This document shows, in pieces, positions 7,307 through 10,357 of a stretch of 10,357 nucleotides of DNA; the stretch's first letter is position 1, and the number at the start of each line of letters is the position of its first letter. Both the position numbers and the translations under genes were made by a program. Origin of the DNA: Pseudaestuariivita sp. (lineage in GTDB: Bacteria > Pseudomonadota > Alphaproteobacteria > Rhodobacterales > Rhodobacteraceae). The notes beneath the pieces were generated by a model, which had not been told where the DNA came from, did not search any database, and saw nothing but the letters and a program-made list of their open reading frames with translations. The DNA is taken from NCBI GenBank assembly GCA_020629995.1, contig JAHDCH010000079.1:1-10357 (forward strand), written 5' to 3'.

Positions 7307-7669
7307 ATGAAGAAACTGACGATTGCAGCGGCCGCATTGGCGCTGATGGCAACGCAGGGCACGGCCGGTGGTCACAGCCAGCAAGGATACAACTCGGGTC
7401 ACGTGGTGCAGCACAGCATGGCGGCGCCGACTGGCGTGCGCGTGCAGATCATCTGCTGGCGCGGACCGCTCAAAAAGGTCTGGGTCGACAAGCCCAAGGA
7501 CATGTTCATCAACTCGCTGGTTGCTGCCGGCCTGTCGCAAACCGCCGCAACCGGTGTCGCGTTTCAGGTGTGCCGTAACCCCGCTCTGGTGAACAACCCT
7601 GCCGGGCTCAAGGCGGAAACCATGCGCCTGATCCAGCAGCACCGCCCGCAGCGCGTGCAAAGCTGGTAA
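7307..7669 (+). CDS. small secreted protein of unknown function
   Basis: I do not recognise a family. The 120-residue product begins with a clear signal peptide: two lysines, then a hydrophobic stretch (about 4-15) and likely cleavage near the TAG/GG at residues 19-22. The mature part is about 100 residues and basic, with just two cysteines (C50 in IICWRGP, C89 in FQVCRNP) that could form a disulfide in the periplasm, and it ends in a basic helix and a terminal Trp. The ATG at 7307 is chosen because it gives a standard signal peptide; GGGG at 7294-7297 is a modest ribosome binding site. A GTG at 7244 with GAGGG upstream is an alternative start that would add 21 residues before the signal peptide. 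The 174 bases before it (7133-7306) hold no other gene that I can support. A strong terminator follows its stop. Confidence 0.75.
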   Translation: MKKLTIAAAALALMATQGTAGGHSQQGYNSGHVVQHSMAAPTGVRVQIICWRGPLKKVWVDKPKDMFINSLVAAGLSQTAATGVAFQVCRNPALVNNPAGLKAETMRLIQQHRPQRVQSW

Positions 7670-7675
7670 GCCGCG

Positions 7676-8146
7676 TCATTCGATGACGTCGAAGACGTCC
7701 GAAGCCTGTGCTTCGGGCGTTTTTTCTTTCAGGACCCTGGCTTCGATCCAGGTGTGGGCATGGCCCGGAAAACCGCGGCCAAACCGGCTGACCAGCTTGG
7801 AATAGCTAAAGCCCAGGTCGGACGCCTTGCACAGGCGTTCGCCGCAAGGATGGCGATGCACGGCAAGTCCTCCGCCCGCCGGGTGCAGCTTGTAACCCTT
7901 GGCCTGGAGGCGCGACTGAAGGTCCTCCCATCCGGTGCTGTGCGCTAGGTCATTGGCGAGGCGCGCACGCAAGGGCGCGATGAGCCGCTCATCCGCCCGA
8001 TTGGGCGGCCTCGCATTGCGGGCGCGCGCAATTTCGTCTGACAGAAGGTTCCGCACCAATTGTCCCAGAGTGATGTCCCGCTCGCGCGCGATTTGCGCGC
8101 CCACATGCAGCATCTCGATCGGGACCTGTAGCGTGACTCTCTCCAT
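7676..8146 (-). CDS. ribbon-helix-helix-like protein with relaxase-tail-like C-terminal segment
   Basis: Function unknown. The 156-residue product starts MERVTLQVP, then a helix and ITLGQLVRNLLSDEIARA (about 25-42), which reads like the strand-helix-helix of a CopG/Arc-type DNA-binding fold. After a basic linker, residues about 73-128 (GWEDLQSRLQAKGYKL, GGGLAVHR, GERLCKASDLGFSYSKLVSRFG) resemble a segment seen in relaxase/mobilisation proteins, where a W-x2-L...L-x3-G-x2-L pattern precedes an ASxL/SxxxLxxRxG stretch. I chose the ATG at 8144-8146 because MERVTLQVP is a typical RHH start; an ATG at 8156-8158 adds four residues. Neither has a clear ribosome binding site. The gene starts 35 bases after the parE stop on the same strand with no terminator between, so it is probably read through from parE. 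Its 3' end carries the opposing gene's terminator. The relaxase resemblance is from memory of the family pattern. Confidence 0.75.
   Translation of the reverse strand: MERVTLQVPIEMLHVGAQIARERDITLGQLVRNLLSDEIARARNARPPNRADERLIAPLRARLANDLAHSTGWEDLQSRLQAKGYKLHPAGGGLAVHRHPCGERLCKASDLGFSYSKLVSRFGRGFPGHAHTWIEARVLKEKTPEAQASDVFDVIE
7695..7728 (+). terminator. strong intrinsic terminator of the small secreted protein gene
   Basis: An 11-base-pair stem (7695-7705 with 7710-7720, one G-U pair, core CCGAAGC/GCTTCGG) closes a CTGT loop and runs into a T-rich tract (7720-7728). It lies 25 bases after the + strand stop at 7669. It is wholly inside the coding sequence of the convergent - strand gene, whose residues near KTPEAQASDV it encodes. 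On the - strand there is no T-run after the stem, so it should act on + strand transcripts only. Confidence 0.75.
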
Positions 8147-8181
8147 ACCGCACAGCATCGCGCGGCATGGTTAACAACTTG

Positions 8182-10140
8182 CTAAACGTCGAGCTCTTCG
8201 ACAAATCGCGCGTTTTCCTGAATGTACTGGAACCGCAGCTCGGGCTTCTTGCCCATCAGCCGTTCGACCAGATCGCCGGTCTCGCCCGGTTCATCCTCGT
8301 CGATCGTCACCCGGATCAGCTTGCGCGTTTCGGGGTTCATCGTGGTGTCCTTGAGATCCTTGGCATCCATCTCGCCAAGGCCCTTGAACCGCGACACGTC
8401 AATCTTGCCTTTGCCGCCGAGGCCCTTTTCGAGCCACTCATCCCGCTCAGCCTCATCCAGGCAATAGACCCGCCGCGCGCCTTGGGTCAGGCGGTAGAGC
8501 GGCGGACAGGCCAGATACAGATGCCCTGCATCAATCATCGGGCGCATCTGGGTAAAGAAGAACGTCATCAGCAGCGCCGCGATATGCGCCCCATCCACAT
8601 CGGCATCGGTCATGATGATGATCTTGTCATACCGCAGATCATCCACGTTGAACTTGGTCCCCAGCCCCACGCCCAGCGCCTGGGTCAGGTCGCTGATCTC
8701 GGCATTGGACCCCAGCTTGGACGACGCAGCACCCAGCACATTGAGGATCTTGCCCCGCAGCGGCAGCAGAGCCTGCGTTTTGCGGTCCCGCGCCATCTTG
8801 GCCGAGCCGCCCGCGCTGTCACCCTCGACGATGAACAGCTCGGTCCCGTCGCGGTTGGTGGCCGAGCAATCGACCAGCTTGCCCGGCAGCCGCAGCTTTT
8901 TGGTGGCGGACTTGCGCGCGGTCTCTTTCTCCTGCTTGCGGCGCAGGCGCTCTTCAGCGCGCAGCACCAGAAAATCGAGGATCGCGCCAGCCGCCTTGGT
9001 GTCCGCCGCCAGCCAGTTGTCGAACCGGTCGCGCACCGCGCCTTCGACCAGGCGCTGCGCCTCGACGGTGGCGAGGCGATCCTTGGTCTGACCCACGAAC
9101 TCCGGCTCGCGGATGAAACAGGACACCAGAGCGCAGCCACCCGTCAGCAAGTCGTCGCGGGTAATCTGCGCGGCCTTGCGGTTGTTCGCCAGCTCACCAT
9201 AGGCCTTGATCCCCTTGAGGATCGCCGCCCAAAAGCCCGCCACATGGGTGCCGCCTTCGGGCGTGGGCACGGTGTTACAATAGGACTGGATGAAACCGTC
9301 GCGCGCGGGCGTCCAGTTGATCGCCCATTCAACCTTGCCGGGGACGCCGAACTTTTCCTGAAACTCGACCGTTCCGGCAAAAGGTTTGTCCGCGTAGGTG
9401 CTCGCGCTTCCAAGCGTCTCGGTGAGGTAATCGGACAGGCCGCCGGGGAAGTGAAAGGTTGCTTCGGTCGGCGTCTCGCCATCTTCGATATGCGTCTTCC
9501 AGCGGATTTCGACGCCCGAGAACAGATACGCCTTGGAGCGCACCATCTTGAACAGGCGCGCGGGCTTGAACCGGTGCTTGCCAAAAATCTGCTCGTCGGC
9601 GTGAAAGGTCACGCGCGTGCCCTTCCAATTGGTCGCAGCGCCGATCTTTTCCACACCACCCAGCGGGTGCCCGCGCGAGAACCGCTGCTCGAACGCCTGA
9701 CGGTCGCGCGCCACCTGCACCACCATCGAATCCGACAGAGCATTCACGACCGAGGCCCCCACCCCGTGCAAACCGCCCGAGGTCTGGTACGCCTTACCAG
9801 AAAATTTGCCGCCCGCGTGCAGGGTGCACAGGATCACTTCCAACGCAGATTTGCCGGGAAATTTGGGGTGCGGATCAATCGGGATGCCGCGCCCGTTGTC
9901 ACGCACCGTGACTGAATAATCGTCGTTCAGCTCGATCTCGATCCGGTTGGCAAAGCCTGCCACCGCCTCGTCCATCGAGTTGTCCAGGATCTCGGCCACC
10001 ATGTGATGCAGGGCGCGTTCGTCGGTGCCACCGATGTACATGCCCGGGCGCTTGCGCACCGGCTCCAGCCCTTCGAGGACTTCGATAGAGGTCGCGTCGT
10101 ACCCGGACGTATCCGGCGCGGTCAACAGGTCGTCGGCCAT
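8182..10140 (-). CDS. parE: DNA topoisomerase IV subunit B
   Basis: ParE is the ATPase subunit of topoisomerase IV, which with ParC decatenates daughter chromosomes. The 652-residue product has the full domain series. The GHKL ATPase shows EILDNSMDE (50-58, catalytic Glu50), DNGRGIP (81-87) and GGLHGVG (122-128). The transducer domain carries the QTKDRL loop lysine (351-356). The TOPRIM domain has EGDSAGGSA (439-447), PLRGKILNV (460-468) and the metal-binding DADVDGAHI (512-520). The C-terminus ends with RFKGLGEM and a QYIQENA tail. The length and the lack of the large TOPRIM insert found in E. coli-type GyrB favour ParE over GyrB. The ATG at 10138-10140 has only a weak ribosome binding site (AGAGCAGC). 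It is probably transcribed with the small RHH-like gene downstream. Confidence 0.95.
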   Translation of the reverse strand: MADDLLTAPDTSGYDATSIEVLEGLEPVRKRPGMYIGGTDERALHHMVAEILDNSMDEAVAGFANRIEIELNDDYSVTVRDNGRGIPIDPHPKFPGKSALEVILCTLHAGGKFSGKAYQTSGGLHGVGASVVNALSDSMVVQVARDRQAFEQRFSRGHPLGGVEKIGAATNWKGTRVTFHADEQIFGKHRFKPARLFKMVRSKAYLFSGVEIRWKTHIEDGETPTEATFHFPGGLSDYLTETLGSASTYADKPFAGTVEFQEKFGVPGKVEWAINWTPARDGFIQSYCNTVPTPEGGTHVAGFWAAILKGIKAYGELANNRKAAQITRDDLLTGGCALVSCFIREPEFVGQTKDRLATVEAQRLVEGAVRDRFDNWLAADTKAAGAILDFLVLRAEERLRRKQEKETARKSATKKLRLPGKLVDCSATNRDGTELFIVEGDSAGGSAKMARDRKTQALLPLRGKILNVLGAASSKLGSNAEISDLTQALGVGLGTKFNVDDLRYDKIIIMTDADVDGAHIAALLMTFFFTQMRPMIDAGHLYLACPPLYRLTQGARRVYCLDEAERDEWLEKGLGGKGKIDVSRFKGLGEMDAKDLKDTTMNPETRKLIRVTIDEDEPGETGDLVERLMGKKPELRFQYIQENARFVEELDV

Positions 10141-10357
10141 GGCAGCTGCTCTGGTTTGTTCTTTGCCCGCATCATGCCACGCACGCGATGACGAAGAAAG
10201 AGGCCTCGGGGCACATGGTCAAAAAGAAAGCCCCGACGTGCCAAGCACACCGGGGCCACCATACCACCCGGACGGGAGAGGGCCGGGATCGCACGAGGGG
10301 CAAAATAAGCAATCGGGGTGGTGGTGACGATGGGACGATGTCAGCCACCGGAGGGAT
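10141..10357. other. parE upstream region; edge of a neighbouring gene not resolved
   Basis: No gene can be supported in these 217 bases. They hold the parE leader (about 10141-10200), a strong - strand terminator (10221-10256) and an unassigned tail (10257-10357). On the - strand one frame entering from the right edge stops at 10341-10343, which could be the last codons (PSGG) of a gene outside the window. That would fit the terminator, but five codons prove nothing. A weak -10-like CATGAT on the - strand (10171-10176) is the best parE promoter element I can see. Confidence 0.45.
10221..10256 (-). terminator. strong intrinsic terminator on the - strand upstream of parE
   Basis: Read on the - strand, a 12-base-pair stem (10256-10245 with 10241-10230, six G-C-rich pairs GCCCCG/CGGGGC at its base, two G-U pairs) closes a TTG loop and is followed by TTTCTTTTT (10229-10221). 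It should end transcription of a - strand gene located beyond 10357 and insulate parE from it. A third copy of the CGGGGC block at 10207-10212 on the + strand offers the stem an alternative partner. Confidence 0.8.

Noticed and set aside
8167..9915. Long open frame on the + strand, 582 codons, opposite parE
   Set aside because: parE is complete with all its motifs on the other strand. The antisense frame is an artefact of strong codon bias.
1..10357. Mobile element, CRISPR array or defence island
   Set aside because: No transposase, integrase, terminal inverted repeats, att-like duplications or spaced direct repeats were seen. The genes are mostly core housekeeping.

Overview
The window looks like chromosomal DNA of a high-GC alphaproteobacterium, most likely a Rhodobacteraceae (Roseobacter-group) member. 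I infer this from protein sequence character: DnaX, RecR and ParE read like that family's versions, and the dnaX - ybaB/ebfC - recR cluster carries a TraB/GumN-family gene between ybaB and recR. There is no mobile element, CRISPR array, tRNA or rRNA, and nothing that needs a new defence or metabolic system to explain it.

Layout. On the + strand, 1-1731 is dnaX (polymerase III tau/gamma), truncated at its 5' end by the window edge. A 510-base gap (1732-2241) follows. It is less G+C-rich than its surroundings and holds nested hairpins ending in a T-run, one doubtful small ORF and a possible promoter. Next is a tight + strand operon: ybaB/ebfC (2242-2586), a secreted TraB/GumN-family protein (2598-3659) and recR (3656-4249, four-base ATGA overlap). 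A compact inverted-repeat region at 4235-4308 separates recR from the convergent gene on the - strand (4316-6499). That gene encodes a single-chain fusion of the alpha and beta subunits of a thiamine-diphosphate 2-oxoacid dehydrogenase (E1). A winged-helix, MarR-like regulator (6617-7132, +) is divergently transcribed from it, and the 117-base spacer holds an imperfect palindrome that may be an operator.

Further right is a small + strand secreted protein of unknown function (7307-7669). Its strong terminator lies inside the 3' end of a convergent - strand gene (7676-8146). That gene encodes a small protein with a ribbon-helix-helix-like N-terminus and a C-terminal half resembling a segment seen in relaxase proteins. 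It sits just downstream of parE (8182-10140, -), the ATPase subunit of topoisomerase IV. The last 217 bases hold the parE leader and a very strong - strand terminator that presumably ends a gene beyond the right edge.

How the genes relate. dnaX, recR and parE serve replication, recombinational repair and chromosome decatenation. The YbaB/EbfC protein is a nucleoid-associated DNA binder that commonly travels with recR. The fused E1 and its divergent regulator form a separate metabolic unit lacking a local E2/E3. The most useful leads are the structured dnaX-ybaB gap, the orphan fused E1/regulator pair with its palindrome, and the RHH plus relaxase-tail-like protein next to parE.
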